This document shows positions 23,150-37,238 of a stretch of DNA of 64,000 nt, one piece after another. The stretch comes from Lethocerus indicus. Lineage: Eukaryota; Arthropoda; Insecta; Hemiptera; Belostomatidae. The translations under genes were made by a program, and so were the position numbers. The notes below the pieces were generated by a model that worked only from the letters and a program-made list of their open reading frames with translations, searched no databases and had not been told where the DNA came from. How positions within the stretch are numbered: the first letter of the stretch is position 1; the number at the start of each line of letters is the position of its first letter. Location of the stretch: positions 3,286,001 through 3,350,000 of the forward strand of contig JACDQD010000103.1 in assembly GCA_019843655.1 (NCBI GenBank). The letters run 5' to 3'.

Positions 23150-26100
23150 CGATAAATGTTGAATATTGTTGTTAAAAGAAATTAAATTGGCTGATAGTGA
23201 GGATTCATTTCTAGTTCACTACTGCTGCACTACTACCAGCAGCGGTTTCACAGGCTGGTACACTTCTCTGACCTAGTGGCCTTCGATAGATGTGGCATTG
23301 GGCTTTTTTCTTCCCGCATATGGACACTACCCGCAGGCTCTGAGCCATCACTGATTTGAGCCGAGGTTGTGGGTCAGCGGACCCCGGAATGCGGGTATAG
23401 CCCCAAGCGGCCATTTTTCAATCTTTGGTCGTCTTGAACCGCCAGAAAAGAACTTTGGCTGCAACGAAGGAGTTAATATACGCTAATATAATATAAATAT
23501 AGACAGGCTTTGGTAGGAAAAATGCACAATAAATATTATATATACAATACCTCTATATTACTATCAATTATTCAAGTTCAGGGATACATAAATATTTCTG
23601 TTTTTTTATTTGTTTCTATACTTGGTCATTTTCACTTGCACTTTTAAATTTTAGCAGTCAAAAAACTGGGTTTATATTTACATATTGTCAAAAAAGTTTC
23701 ATCTATTCGTTAACGGAGATTCGTACTCGCGTCGGTGTACAGGTTCTGGCAGGTGTTCTGTAAACTGCCGCCGCAGGTGAAAGGTAAATACAGCAGTAGG
23801 AAGTGCACTCTTTGGCTTCCATTCAGTCGAGCAGAGTCACTGAGGGGGCCAGATAAAATCGGGACACCCGCTGAATGGAAACAATTGCGGCAATTATGCT
23901 AAAAGACTCGCAATCGCATTGTTCAAATACGTTTGCAGGCTAATTTTCTCGAGGTCGAGTTGTTGACGGACGTGCCTAAGACGGGATGATTCCGAGGAGG
24001 TGAAAAGCCACAATTTCTGGCTCCTCTGAAAAGAACGGATTTAAAAAGGTATATGAGAAATATAAATATTGCACTGTTGTCTCGTGCAAGGATTTGACAT
24101 AAAACTTAGTTTGAAATCCAGCATGAACACATCCCCTTTCTAAGTGTAGTGGTTAATTTAATTTTTTATTTTCATATGTGAACTAGTTTTCACCAAATTG
24201 ACTGTAAATACAATTATAAAGAGTGCCGAACGAGGATTCGAAAGGGTATTTAAAGTAACTGATGGCCTAAAAGAGGGTCCGACTTACGTAAAATTCGGGT
24301 TACGTAAATGGTCTAGGAACGAGTCACTTACATAAGTAGGGAAAAATTGTATACAGGTGTAGACATAAACTACCAGTTTGTGCCTCGGGCGACCTCGCAG
24401 GCTTCCAACTATCCGGGTCGGTCAATGCACATGTGCACAGGTGGGCCCTATCGGATGGCTGTGAGTGCGCATGCGTGGAAAAGGAAGGAGGCGATCACGT
24501 GCTACGGTAAAGCCAGATGACACCTGATGATAGCAGTAGGCTCTTTAAGCTCGAGATGCTCCTACAGCAACACTTGTCAGCGCTCAGGTAATTCGCAGGA
24601 AGGGTCTTTTTCCTTACACCCTGTAAGGATGAGTGGATTAAACTTTCCTCAGCGGCGTTTCTCCCACCGTTATTAGGCAACGCGAATGCCCCTTTTTTTT
24701 ACATAATTCTCTCTTCTCGGTGGTAAGTGTCAAACGGGCACAATACACAAGCCAAAATACAGAAAACTAGCTGAAGACTGAATAATTCAGCAAAGTGTTA
24801 ACATTGCTGAATAATCGCGATTTCTATATTCGGTCCCAACTTGTGCAGATTTCTCGAGAAACGAAACCGGCTAGCGATTATTTCTTCCGAGGGCCAAACG
24901 GTTATGTTGTTTGAGCAGAGGACACTTTTCGAAAGTCAACTCTCATGGAGCTGGATCATGATAGGAAACTCGCCTGAGAGTGAGGCAACATCATCGCTAA
25001 ATCATCCAATTTAAAAGTTTCACTCGGACTACGAGTAGAGAACGCTGTAATTCGAGTTTACCTTTATAGATTTCGCAACGCCGATCAGCAATGCAAGAAA
25101 ACAGCAGAACTAAAAATAATAGTTTGTTGGGTTAAAACTGTCCGTGTTAACATTCAGAGAGATTCCACGTTTGATTTAGTAAACCAGTTACAAGGAATGT
25201 TTTGGACCTATTTTTTTTCTTTAGTATTTTTATAGCGTAATTTGGCGTTATGTACGTCTACTTTACTATGACGAAAAGACCGAGTGGAGTGTACGTTTCA
25301 AACCAGGGCGGATCCCAACTAGGTACTCTGTATATTTTTCCATGTAAACTAAACCCGGTAGGCGAGAAAGTAAAACCGAGCCCATTGTCGACCTTTGGCC
25401 TATGAGTCCGCCCATTAAAGTTGTATCGGCTCTTTCAAGAGGACCGTGAGGGGCGAGAAGCGTGAGGGAATTTCCCCTATTCCGGGGACTCCACTCGAAT
25501 GGGTTAATTAGAATTCTGGGTCTGTATATTTCCCTCTCCCCCAGCCCACTGGCCGGGCTCCAGTTCGAGAGCCGATGTCCGTCAAATTTCTGAGCAAACG
25601 GAGTTGCGTAAGTTAGAAATTTTCGACGGTGGGGGAGTCCGACCCGCACGTCATTTGCATCGACCGAATCGCCTCAATTAACTCCCAGTCTGGAGTATAG
25701 TTTATGCAACCAGAAACGTTTATCGTGGATAACAATTTCCTGCAATTCCTCTGAAGGAGCGTCCGCAGAAAATTGAACTAAGCGCTGTGGAAATGGAAGG
25801 GTCATAAATAATCCTGCTCACGTTGTATGTTCGGCCAGAATGAACTCATTGAGAGAATACTACTAATAATAATAATGTTTTCTCTTTGCTTACATAGCCT
25901 TGTTAGCTACTATGCCTGTTATTGGCTTTGTCGTTTACTTTCGTTTAAAATTCTATATATTTACTATTAAAGTAAATAATGTGATAGATTCGGGATACTA
26001 TAGCTATATAGTTTAAGTAAAAAATATATTCAGAATTTCGATTTTGCTGCAGTTTAAAGTAATAGATTTCGATATTTTCCAATGGCATTCCATATTTTCG

Positions 26101-29100
26101 TTAGAAATAAATTAGCTTCAAAAGAAATAATTTCCCCTTAGGTATTAACGGCCTATGCATACTTGTTATAGTAAGCCCGATAATGAAATAATAGATACAT
26201 TAAAATTATTATTCCTTATTCTATATAAATTATTATTTCGCTAAAATTATACTTTAGGAATTTATAAGGGTGCACTTGCAAGTTTATAAGCGAGAAAGCA
26301 TTTTTTTGTATGTAACAATAATTTATTTATCACATTTATTCTGCCACTAATTGTTATCTTTTCTGTTATCAATTAAAATAAATATGCACCAATGTAGGCA
26401 CAAGTTTTAAATTTTAAAATAATAATTCGATCAGTAGTTTTTTCGTAGTTTATAGCATAGAAATTAGTCGGAGTTTTCTTTGTCCTCGTGGATATCAACA
26501 TAGATAATCGTGGTGCATGATGGATAATCGTTAATCGATTTTCGCGCTATTGTGGAACCACGATCAGTTTGTTGTATCGCAATCGCATGTTCCGACTCGG
26601 AGTGAAAAAATGCCAAAGTCAGAGCCAAAATGTCGAAAAAGTGACCGGTCATTATCTGCTTTTCTCCGCATCTTGAATGTAGATTTGCGTTCTGTTGTCG
26701 CGCAGGTCGAACGCTTCCGTCTCGGCCGCCCAGCTCTCACTTCTAGACGGGCTCTTGAGGAGACCCGATTGGGATTCGGGACACGTCCAGTAATTCGTCG
26801 ATGGGGCGCAGGTGATAATGAGGCCAGGATGTGAAAACCGAGATTTACAATGTTGGCGGTATGGGTATTTAAAAACATTATGGTATTTTTTTAAACCGTG
26901 ATATTTTAATACCATTATTGCCATAAACTAATTCCGTAATTATTTTTCGGGAATTTTTTCTTATGTGTCTACCCTTTACAATAAAAAAAATTCTCCACGT
27001 TACTGAATGATCCAGCCAAATTTAATATTTCTGTTAAATATAATTTTTTTGTGATATGAATAAGATAACATTTCTGCAATGAGTGCAATGCCCGTTGCAC
27101 CCCATTGCATACAAAGTATCGAATGAGAACTTTATACTTTAAGGAATTCCAATAAGGAATGAATGACATGTTCATTTATTTATTAAAACATCTTATATAT
27201 AAAATTACAGAACAGGTTCAGTTTAAGGGTATTACATCGAAAGACCAATTATTCTAGAGGATTAGTTCAAAATATTAATAATCATATATGCCTCACTTTA
27301 TAATTAATAAAGATGAAACCTACAAGCCGCACTATATAATCCGGTGTAGAGTGAATATTTTTGTCGACAGATGTGCAGTTCTTAATCGGGGTACGGTTGC
27401 GAAACAGGAGTCATATATTCAAATCAGTTTTCAGTGTTTTATCAGAAGCGGCCGAAATAAATCCTGTTATGCTCCCTCAGATATCCCGGATCAGCGACGC
27501 GTTACATAATAATGAAAATTGTATTTCATAATCGAAAACCGGAAAACCAATGCAGCGAGAAAAGACTTCCTGTTCACACGTTTAACTGAAATCTAGGTTT
27601 CGATCCGTTCGGGCAAGAGGCGGCGAAAGCAACAGTAACCGGGCCTGCGCTCTTGACTATGGTAAACAAATTTAATCTTAATAATGTTGGTATCAAAAAC
27701 TGGCAAAACTGAGTCGAGTACGTCATAGAGTGTATGTCGAACGAATTAATAGGTTTTGCTCCCTTAAGAAATATGAAATGTGAACCATATTCTATGCGGT
27801 ATAAGGGCTGTCGCGTCATTACGGAGCATGCAAGCAGGCACTATACCGTCGATTTTTCGGCACCTGAACGATGTCGTCAGCATTTTGTGCGGCAAAGTAA
27901 AACGATCTGGGAACAAATTCTTTGCTCCGAGGCACAACAGCTGAGAAAGCCGTTTTTGGCATATTCGAAACTTTGAGATGAAGGTCCCTCCCTCCCAAAA
28001 AGCGTTTAATTATCCCCTTTGTCTATCGCCGTCTCTCTCACGCCCGTTTCCCTTTTCGTAGCCCCCTCTCACTCTACCACTCTCGGAACCTGCCGCCGAT
28101 AAAAGAGAGAGAGTATTCGGTCTCACGACCGGCGAAAAGTTTCTGACCAACAACAACCTCATTGTTTCCCCGTCTCGTAGAAGCGTTTTCGTCTGGAGCC
28201 GAAAAAGCAGACAATGCCTCCCATTCATTTCGTTACGGTAGATTCTCAAATATTCCTGGCAACAATTGTTCCTGGTACTTCGGCTGCTGGTGTTGCGGTT
28301 GGTGGATACCGTGACCGCGTAATGTGTCGGAATAAATGAACATCCTTCGCTTCTAGATTTAAAAAAATCTAATTTCGTAGGGCTAAAATAATCTAATATC
28401 ATACTCGAGTACCATAATGAATGGTTAATGAGTGGTTTTTTATTTTAAATGTTTCTTGTAGATTGGTAATTTTCTTGTAAATATGATAATTTGAAAATAT
28501 CACATTTAGTAAACCCAGTATGTTTTATTTCAGCGACCGAATGCATTAAATAACTAAGTGAATAGTTAATTGTGTAAGGTTACAGACATTCTTGTCAACG
28601 TATTCTCAGCGCTTCCCGGTTCGGCGTCATAAATAGCGAATCTCGTTGAACCTAACGTTTATGCAGTAAATTCTATTTTTAACTACTTTTCAAGCGTTGA
28701 ATCACCTCAGTGTTGCACTAGATCTCTGTGCTATTCACCGATCATTATCGTTAAGTAATACGGTAACAGTGTTCCCACGGTGTGAGAGGAGCCGAAGGCG
28801 TAACAGCCAGCCCGAGGCGGAGCCTGAAACATCCTAGCTATTCCGAACAGCGTCGTCGCTTATCTTTCCAAGCCACGCCTGTGAACTTTTAGAACGTGCA
28901 ATTTGGTTCGCGGCTTTTCAAATGTAATTGGTGTAGGTCGGAAAAATTGATCGAGATCGTGACTCCGGGAGCGTTTCCTGGAGTTCACAGATCTTACCTT
29001 GTTTTTTTTCTTATAAATTCGAAAATAAATTTAGCCCGCGATAGGGCTAATTATGTATAATAAACTAGGCAAGTAAGTAGGTGAATTATAGTTTTTCTTC

Positions 29101-29514
29101 TCCTGCTTCTAATCGTACTGGAACCGTGTCTATTAGTACCTTGACAGTTTAATTTGTATGAAAAATTAGTTTCTTAGATAACCGATTATAAGTGCAGTAA
29201 TTACCGGTTTATAATATGAATTCGTTTGTGATATTTATGAGGGGGGGCGTGAGATTTTGTGTCTCCACTCGCTTGATAATCCTATTCCACACTGGTTTCT
29301 GCAACTCAATCTTCACCAGTATCAGGTTTTTAATTATTTTCAGTTGACAATTCATCGAAATTTATATGCTTTCCCACCTACTTATAGGAACAAAGGGGAA
29401 CAGAAACTCAAGCTTTGGTCATTAATAGCCGTCGGAAAAAAGGATGGTATTATTTTTCCCAATACTAGACCATCTGGTAAACTTTTTCTAGAACTAGTTT
29501 AGAATCCCCTAAAC

Positions 29515-30060
29515 ACCGATAAATTAGCGCCCCCTGGGGGTGGTGCAGAAATGTACTTAACTAAAGTTCGTTGGGCCTACTTGCACCGATAAACTAGCGC
29601 CCCCTCAGTCTGGTGCGGAAATGTACTTAACTAAAGTTCGTGGGATGCACTTGCACCGATAAACTGGCGCCCCCTGAGGGTGGTGCGGAAATGTACTTAA
29701 CTAAAGTTCGTTGGGTGCACTTGCACCGATAAACTAGCGCCCCCTGAGGGTGGTGCGGAAATGTACTTAACTAAAGTTCGTTGGGTGCACTTGCACCGAT
29801 AAACTGGCGCCCCTGAGCGCCCCTGAGGGTGGTGCGGTAAAGTTCGTGGGTGCACTTGCACCCTGAGTGTGGTGCGGAAATGTACTTAACTAAAGTTCGT
29901 TGAGTGCACTTGCACCGATAAACTAGCGCCCCCTGAGGGTGGTGCGAAAATGTACTTAACTAAAGTTCGTTGGGTGCACTTGCAATGGTAAACTAGCGCC
30001 CCCTGAGGGTGGTGCGGAAATGTACTTAACTAAAGTTCGTTGGGTGCGCTTGCACCGATT
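29515..30060 (+). repeat. Tandem array of the 70-bp repeat (array 2)
   Basis: About eight units of the same 70-bp family are in the same orientation as the array at 13.7 kb. The left edge again reads TCCCCTAAAC before the first unit. Around 29,810-29,870 two units are collapsed and rearranged. The array stops within a unit, at TTGCACCGATT. Confidence 0.95.
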
Positions 30061-33000
30061 AACATAAAAATGAGCCTTCAAAATTGGATTAAAAATAATT
30101 GGTCAATCTGTGCGATAAATAAGCTGCTTAGTTTTCGATACTCTCCCATTCATAAAACGGCTATACCGCATACCGCATCTATGGTACAGACTTCCTCATA
30201 AATTAATTTTGAACCGGGCCCGTGCCCCATTGGCAAATGGCTCTGGACGGACGGCCCCCATTCGAATTGTCGATTCGAGTCGCGTTCCCACGATAACTAA
30301 AACTTTTGGTAACCGAGGAGAAAGGTTTCACTATTCCTCCTCCGAATTTCCTTATTGGAACGTTTCACTTGTGTATTTACATGAGTTTCGGATGTATTCC
30401 AACATCCTTCCTATGAGAAGGTGGTGAAGGGCGGGGAGGGGAGACAAAACTAATTATACAACAGTCGAGACTTGTTACCGTGAATATATTCCTTTACATA
30501 CGGAGAAAAAACGGAATTTCTACAGTTAGTGAAACTCTGTCTGAAGAAGCAGAGAAAAAAACGTTTAAATGTCGAAAGAATTTATTCACATAACATAAGA
30601 ATATTTATGAATTCATCCAACATTGGACAATACGTAACTTACAATTGAAGTGTGCAATACATTTCGAAGGTATTAAAAGTCTAACAAAATATTAATTATT
30701 GTATGATAATGATTTTTAATATTGTACCGTAATATTAGAAGTTTATACAGATAAAAATGTAATATTTCGAGAATTCGGGAAATATTATCAGATAAAACTG
30801 GAGAAACGGAGCAATCTAATCATCAATCAAATTCGGGATGTCATTTTGATTCCACCACTTCCAGAATTAGAAATTGATCAGAAAATCATATCTCGACTTC
30901 ATGAAAATAATTGAATATTTATTAGAATCTCTGTTATTTTACGGTTGGGTTAATCAGGTTCTACAATCAGAAAGTGGCGCTGTATTGGATGGGGTGCCTC
31001 AGGCTCCGTGAAGATTAGACCTCAAATTAAACCATTATTCTTGTCTCTACTCTTTTGCTGGACTTGTTTCGGTCCAATCGAGAGAGGCGGAAAATCGAAA
31101 ACTCAACGGCATTTCGAAACCGCGCATACTACGTTCGACGGACGTCATAAAATCGATGTAGGTGCCGGGTTGCCAGATTCACTCTCTGAAATTCGAATCG
31201 GCCGGTATGCAAAAAAGCGGTATAAGAAAAAAAGAATGGCTAATCAGTACCAAACCTGGGAGTACGCCGGTTCTTAGAATGCCTCCGGACTCAATGGGAT
31301 AGGATCCCCCTTAACTGGGGACGGGCTCGTGCAATGCTCCAGTTCGAGGGTACCGCGATACCGGCCGCCCATTGATATGCTGGGCGCCATCACCGGAACA
31401 GGCCGTTCCGTCGTCCCGCAAGAAAGTTTTCAATCAAGACAAGAACAACCCGCACGCATTTAGTCCAAGTAACCGCGTCCAACACACAAACACAGACACG
31501 AATAACTGGAACAATTCGCACGGCGCTCGTAATTTTTACGTAAGAACGATTACCCGCTCTGAATAAATTACTTTTGGACTGCTGGGTCATTCAGTCTACA
31601 AATAGAGAACTGACATTTATTCCTTTTGTAATTGCGCAATGATAACAAAAATAAATTACTCTTTAACACAACAAAATTGTGATACTGTTAAATATCAGGT
31701 AAAAAGAATTCCACTGGGGATTTTTCGGTCTTGACCCAGGCAGACTGGTTGCCGTCTTAGCGTTCATTCCAGTCATCGGAATTTAAAAATATTTTTCTGA
31801 AATAGATATAACTCAGACGTTCTCACGCGAAGAATACTGGGAATTCTTGTTTTTTTCACAATATTAGACACGAGACATTAGTTTATAATCGTGTCGCTGT
31901 AGATTTCCCTTGGGACCTTCGAATTGTACCCGAAATCCCAGCCAATTCCTTGCGTCACCGGAAACATATGTTTCCATACAATCTGAGATTTGTCGAAACG
32001 ATAAAAACATAAGAAAAAGTGGTGATACATATATACGCAGGATATGTACTATAACAGAAGAGTTTCATGCATAAAAACACTTTCCGTCATCCTGCACTTC
32101 AATAACCTGCTTGAAATGTGAGCTCTCGAACGTATTCAGTAGTGGAGAAACGCTCGATCCGAACTGCAAATATGCGGAGCACTTGAGGATCTTCTTCGTC
32201 GTCTTTTTTCATCTTATGTAAACTTCTTAAAGAAGTAGACCTTCTTTCTGGTTCATTGTCTTTGTAGTCGTATTCCCAACAGCAAAGGATTATTCACTTA
32301 ACCAACAATACTTTAATGCCATAATATTTATCCTTGATTAAATACTAGTTAAATCTTAGTATAGTTAAAATCCGCCTTTGAAAAAGCGACATTTTTAAGG
32401 TAAAATGGCTTCAGGCAAAAATCAGGAAACTGCAAGTTCAAACGCTTTCTTTTTGTCCGTTTTTCACATCAGTGTTTTCCATGTCTCATGTACATATCGT
32501 TGATACATTCAAATACGATGTATTTAATTAAATGAAGTGCATTTCAAGCAATGAATTGTGGTGAAAAAAAAAACAGTTTTCATTCCCGGATTAGCAAAAT
32601 GAGAACGCAAAGCGATATTTTTACACAAAGGGGAAGGTTTTACGCGTTATCCCATTTATTGTTTCACCGGCCGGGAAATGAAATTTTCAGTTTTTCGCAC
32701 AGGCTTTTCACATCACCGACGGGAGTCACGCATCAAGAGCTCGACAACTGAAAGGCGGTCTCACTTAATAAAAGTCCAGTGCAGTTAATGGAATAATAAT
32801 TGCTATTTATTTTGTTGATTGCACAGCAGATAAAGGATAAAATTATGTCTTGTTTTCAAATTAAATACACCCATAAAATTTAATCACTGGACTCTTATAA
32901 AATATTAATACTTAAAGAAAAAGGAGCCGCAATTAGGGCGAACTACAACTGAAACCAATTCTCAGTGTGATTTGTGCGATTATTATAAGTTGTATTAAGT

Positions 33001-34055
33001 GTACAGTAATTTGAACTGTTTATAATTGTGGACTATTAGTTCCAGCATTTCTAGACACTGTGTTACAATGATTTAATTTCGGATTTTAAACTTGCTCTAT
33101 GCTCAGTAAGCGCGACAGGCGCAACGAAATATTTCAAACCCTTAACACAATTTTGAATGACTATTTTCTCTTGTGCTCGCTCTCAGCTTTCATCATCGGT
33201 CAGGAAAGGTGCATGGTAGAAGAGTAAAGATGTAGCACCCCCTTTCTTGTTACAGAATCTACGTATTGAGTAATTCGCACTTTTGATTCTAATCGCATTT
33301 TCCATTACTACTAACTGAATAGCATAATTCAGAGTTTTGCCTCGTTCAACATTGCCTTCCTCCTACCTCTTATGTAACCTCCGCCAGCGCAGATAATTTT
33401 TTCCGGTACTGAACACTGCAGTTGTTTACATGGACATTAATTGCTGTAAGCGGTCATTAGAACAAAGAATTAATTAACTAGAGCTGTATACATGAGGATG
33501 AGACTCTGATCTTTATAAAACTCAATACTCCCTGGCAACTGTTTCTTTAGCCTTTACTTCTGAACTTATTTATTCCCCTTCATCGTGCGCCCGACCTAAA
33601 AAGTGGACAAATGTGTTCCGTTAAGATGATAGCAATTGTAAAGTGTTCAATTGCAAGAAAAGTTTAGGAAACTGCGATCGATTATGGGATAGGCCATTAT
33701 TGTGAACCACGGAACCGTTCTGAGTGATCTAATTTCCGAGAAGATATAGAGGACAGTGTCCAAGTGTATGATGTCATGCAGGAACGACGTGATCTCCCTC
33801 CAATTTAACAAACTATAGAGTTGATGACTAGTAATACTTAGCTTTAGGACTGTATATTCAAGAAGGCCCGTTGTTTTTCGGCTTGGGACAAAGTCGGCCG
33901 ATTTCGGTTAACGGACGAGCAGGAACTTTATTTAAATTATTTGGCCCGGGACCCCTGGTCAGGAGTAAAGGCGGCGAGGTAGGGGGTGGTAGGTCTGCCC
34001 CCCTCCCCCTCCGGGGTGTTGGAGGGGGCCCACCGGAGAAAGGGCCTAACCCCCG
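30061..34055. other. Intergenic, no supported gene
   Basis: This is mixed AT-rich and moderate-GC sequence up to the promoter of the second cuticular gene. The longest frames (for example 31008-31277) use non-ATG starts and have no recognisable features. From 33,950 to 34,080 the sequence becomes GC-rich just ahead of the TATA box. Confidence 0.55.
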
Positions 34056-34090
34056 TATATATAGGCCTCGCGGCCGCCTCCTCACAGTAC
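34056..34090 (+). promoter_or_regulatory. TATA box and probable start site of the second cuticular gene
   Basis: TATATATA at 34056-34063 lies in a GC-rich setting. A CAGT initiator-like sequence follows at 34085-34088, giving the usual 30-bp spacing and a leader of about 85 nt before the ATG at 34171. A pyrimidine tract ending in TTTTTAG just before the ATG could also be a splice acceptor, so a 5' UTR intron is possible. Confidence 0.7.
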
Positions 34091-34170
34091 GCTTGCCGAC
34101 CCACTGTTACAAAGTTAGACGGCTTCAAAACCGACGAAATTTTAAATTTTTTTTATTCCCGTTTTTAGAA

Positions 34171-34296
34171 ATGGCATTCTTGAAAGTGAGTACTGGTGTT
34201 GACATCCCGTGTGAAAGTTGGAATTCGAATCAGTGCTTACACGAGGACTTACTCGAAAACTCTATAATTGAAAAATATGTGCCGCACACAATATCG

Positions 34297-34353
<57 letters not shown>

Positions 34354-35424
34354 CTTTTTTAGACGATGGTCTTGTTGACTTTCAAACCGTTAATTTCTGG
34401 ATTCCAACTTGAAACACCTTTTTTTTTACTATCGCCCAGATTGAGACTTTTACCGCCTCGGGTAATCACCGCACTGTGAAGAGGACGTTCTCTTGTTGCA
34501 GGTTGCTTTCGCTTTAAGTGCCGTTGTGGCGCTTACCTGCGGCTACCCGGTCGAGTACGAGCACTACCCTGTACACGCCTACGCCGCCGCCCCGGCCCAA
34601 GTCCAGGCCGCCGCCTACCACCAAGAGCCCATCGACCACTATGTGAGCATTACTATATATCTTATTTATTTCGGATTATTATTTTCTCTATTTTCAATCT
34701 TCCGATTTTATGAAATTCGAAGAAACTAGGAATAGTCGTGCAGGAGGAAGAGTTTATAATATTAATATATGCACGGGAATAACATTCATGTCGGGTGGCT
34801 AGATGAATCATGATCGATTTGCATGTCTTGTCCTAACTAATATTTCTAATAGTAATACAATTCTTAATACCTTGCCATTTTAAAATATCTAATTGTAAAA
34901 ATTGTCTGCGGCATATTCAAATCCTTTTCAAAATTAATTGTTTAATGCAAGTTCACGAAGGGAGTGAATAAATTAGTACATCCGCTCATCAATAAATTCG
35001 GATAAAATATTTTTCGCCATTTAGAATTATTTTCACATTCGACCACTCCACGGCACATACATCGGATGGTGAAATATCAGTCTTTATATGCACAGAATGT
35101 TTCCACAAATCTGAAATAGTCCTTCCGCATATCTGTTAAATGTTTCAAAAATCATACCACTTGGTACATATTTTTTCTCTACGGATCTGCCGTAAACAAC
35201 CCAACAACCCCGTTCGAATTCAATCGATAAACGGTGGCAAAAAAATTAACGATTCGATCCTTTCCCCTCTAGGTCAGGAAGTCATAGACCGGCCCCGATC
35301 GGCTTCCTAATAATTTAACAGCTCGCTCTCCCACCGGTTAGCGCGCTTCCTGTCTAGACCTCTTTTCAGCCGATTCCCCGGCCCAGGTCCGGAACCGAGT
35401 GGGCGTACGAAAATATAAATTTTT

Positions 35425-35471
<47 letters not shown>

Positions 35472-36792
35472 CTCTCTCTCCGGTTCTCAAATCCCCGAGA
35501 TACTCCTCCGAACCGGTCTAGGGGCGAGAATACATCCGGCCGAAGAAAGCACTTTCACCGGGCGGCTTCTGTGACCACCCCCACCCCGCAACCCAGAGGC
35601 TGTCGCTTTTGCATGTGGATTCACTTTCCACAGTCCGGTTATCCGGATAATTAATTTTTCCACCTTCCCCTCCCTCTCCCCTAAGGCCCAAGATACGCCG
35701 GGCAGTACTGCTTCTAATAGCCGGTGTTTCGCGTTCCTCGGGAGAAACTTAGAAAACCGTCGTAGGTTGACCGTTGACGATGCAGGATGACTAACATGGG
35801 ACAAAATGTTGATGGTATACCAAACTCACTGTCCCGAATTTAAATTATTATAATTTCTATCTTAAAAAAACATTGAAATGTATCTTGTAACTAATTTTAT
35901 CTCAGCCCTGGAAATATGGTTGTAATTTGTACAGCGGCAATCCTATTATTGAAACAATGTAGACAGTCAATTGATAAAAATGTACCTTGATCTGAAAGAG
36001 GCACTTTGGCTAGGACTTAACCTCCTACTGGGGCTTTTATCCCTTTATAATATTATATATTTCTTTTAGACGATTCTGCAAATCCAATCCTTATTTATTA
36101 CATTCAGGAGGATGTTCGTATTACGTTCACTACACTAAATAAACTGTTAATATACTCTCGTAAACTATTTCCACTTCCGAATTACAATACAGATGCTAAT
36201 GTTTATATCTTAAATTACGCTAACCTGACATTTTGGCACCTGGGATCGTTAGCACTCCTAAAAACTAAAAAAAGGGACGTATTAAAATCGAAAAAAATGT
36301 GTATAAACTCTTACCGAGTAAAAGTGATATAACATGCTCAGTAGATTTAACTGTAAAGCCAACCGAATTTCACTGACGTTAGCGAGAAGCTTAATTCTGG
36401 AAGAAACGTATGTGTCCCACGATTCAATTTTTTTTATAAATCTGTTTTTTTATCCGGCAGTAAATTTGTTTCAGGACCACCCCAAATACTCGTTCAACTA
36501 CGGAGTGAAGGACTCGCACACGGGCGACATTAAGCACCAGTCGGAAGAAAGAGACGGGGACGTCGTGAAGGGGCAGTACAGCCTGGTGGAGCCCGACGGT
36601 ACCACCCGGACGGTCGACTACTCGGCCGACGATCACAACGGGTTCAACGCGGTGGTGACCAGGACCGGCCACGCCATCCACCCCCAGGTCCACTACGCCG
36701 CCCAGCCCGCCCCCCGCCTACCACCACGCCGCCCCCGAACTATCCTACCACTAGTATCCACCACCACCAATCTCACTCACCCCGAAAACTAA
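34171..36792 (+). CDS. RR-2 cuticular protein (CPR family), three exons, frameshifted near the C-terminus
   Basis: Exons are 34171-34185 (MAFLK), 34502-34642 and 36475-36792, all joined in phase 0 at GT-AG sites. Exons 1-2 give a signal peptide ([14 protein letters not shown]) and an Ala/Tyr/His-rich linker. Exon 3 carries a classical RR-2 chitin-binding domain at about residues 56-113 ([47 protein letters not shown]). As assembled, the frame runs to a TAA at 36792 (157 residues) with an Arg/Pro/Thr tail atypical for the family. Dropping one C from the C6 run at 36710-36715 gives a family-typical tail ([12 protein letters not shown]) and a TAG at 36752-36754, for about 144 residues. I think that is the real end and that the extra C is an assembly error or a recent mutation. 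Secretion to cuticle and chitin binding are inferred from the family. Confidence 0.88.
34300..34350. repeat. (TA)n microsatellite in intron 1 of the second cuticular gene
   Basis: A TA run of about 50 bases occupies much of a 316-bp intron, ending about 150 bp before the exon 2 acceptor. Confidence 0.95.
35430..35480. repeat. (CT)n microsatellite in intron 2 of the second cuticular gene
   Basis: A CT run of about 38 bases is followed by a short interruption (GTT) and a second CT run. It is a GA repeat on the minus strand. Confidence 0.95.
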
Positions 36793-36965
36793 CCCCAGTC
36801 CCTCCTCATCCCCGCTCTAGTAGTACACCCCTTGTACAGTATGTTCCTAGTTAACCCTCCTAACCCATGAAATTCGATAGCGGTTCAGTGCACCGTAGAC
36901 TGATCCTCTCCTTTTTATGTTTTCTGTACATTAAAATGTTTCTATTTTTTATATAAACATATTTA

Positions 36966-36971
36966 AATAAA
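36966..36971 (+). terminator. Polyadenylation signal of the second cuticular gene
   Basis: AATAAA lies in AT-rich sequence about 210 bp after the probable stop at 36754 (175 bp after the assembled stop at 36792). No further coding sequence follows. Confidence 0.7.
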
Positions 36972-37174
36972 CATTTTTTTTATATAAAGAACAGCGTTTC
37001 ATTTATAGAAATATTATTCGCGACGTTTCTTCACAGCCGATAATCGGTAAACAGACCAATCAATGATAACAATAAAAGGGTTAACATTGGTAGGTATAAT
37101 ATAAATTTTAGCGCACATTAGAATTTGAAATATATGGAATTAATCTTTTGTTTTTTATGATTGGATTTACGTAG

Positions 37175-37238
<64 letters not shown>

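Larger units (their letters stand above)
14755..29514. other. 14.8 kb without a supported gene
   Basis: I see no gene in this stretch. ORFs of 60-130 codons occur mainly in GC-richer patches (15.7-16.2, 17.9-18.2, 20.0-20.4, 25.3-25.7 and 28.0-28.4 kb). They lack domains, splice structure or protein-like composition. The one segment that reads somewhat like an exon is on the minus strand at about 26,652-26,830. Microsatellites are listed separately. Confidence 0.5.

Noticed and set aside
28010..28402. 130-codon minus-strand ORF
   Set aside because: Low-complexity Arg/Gly tail derived from CT-rich plus-strand sequence, with no splice or promoter support.
29515..30060. CRISPR-like reading of the 70-bp arrays
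   Set aside because: Units are contiguous with no unique spacers, the DNA is from an animal genome, and no cas genes exist.
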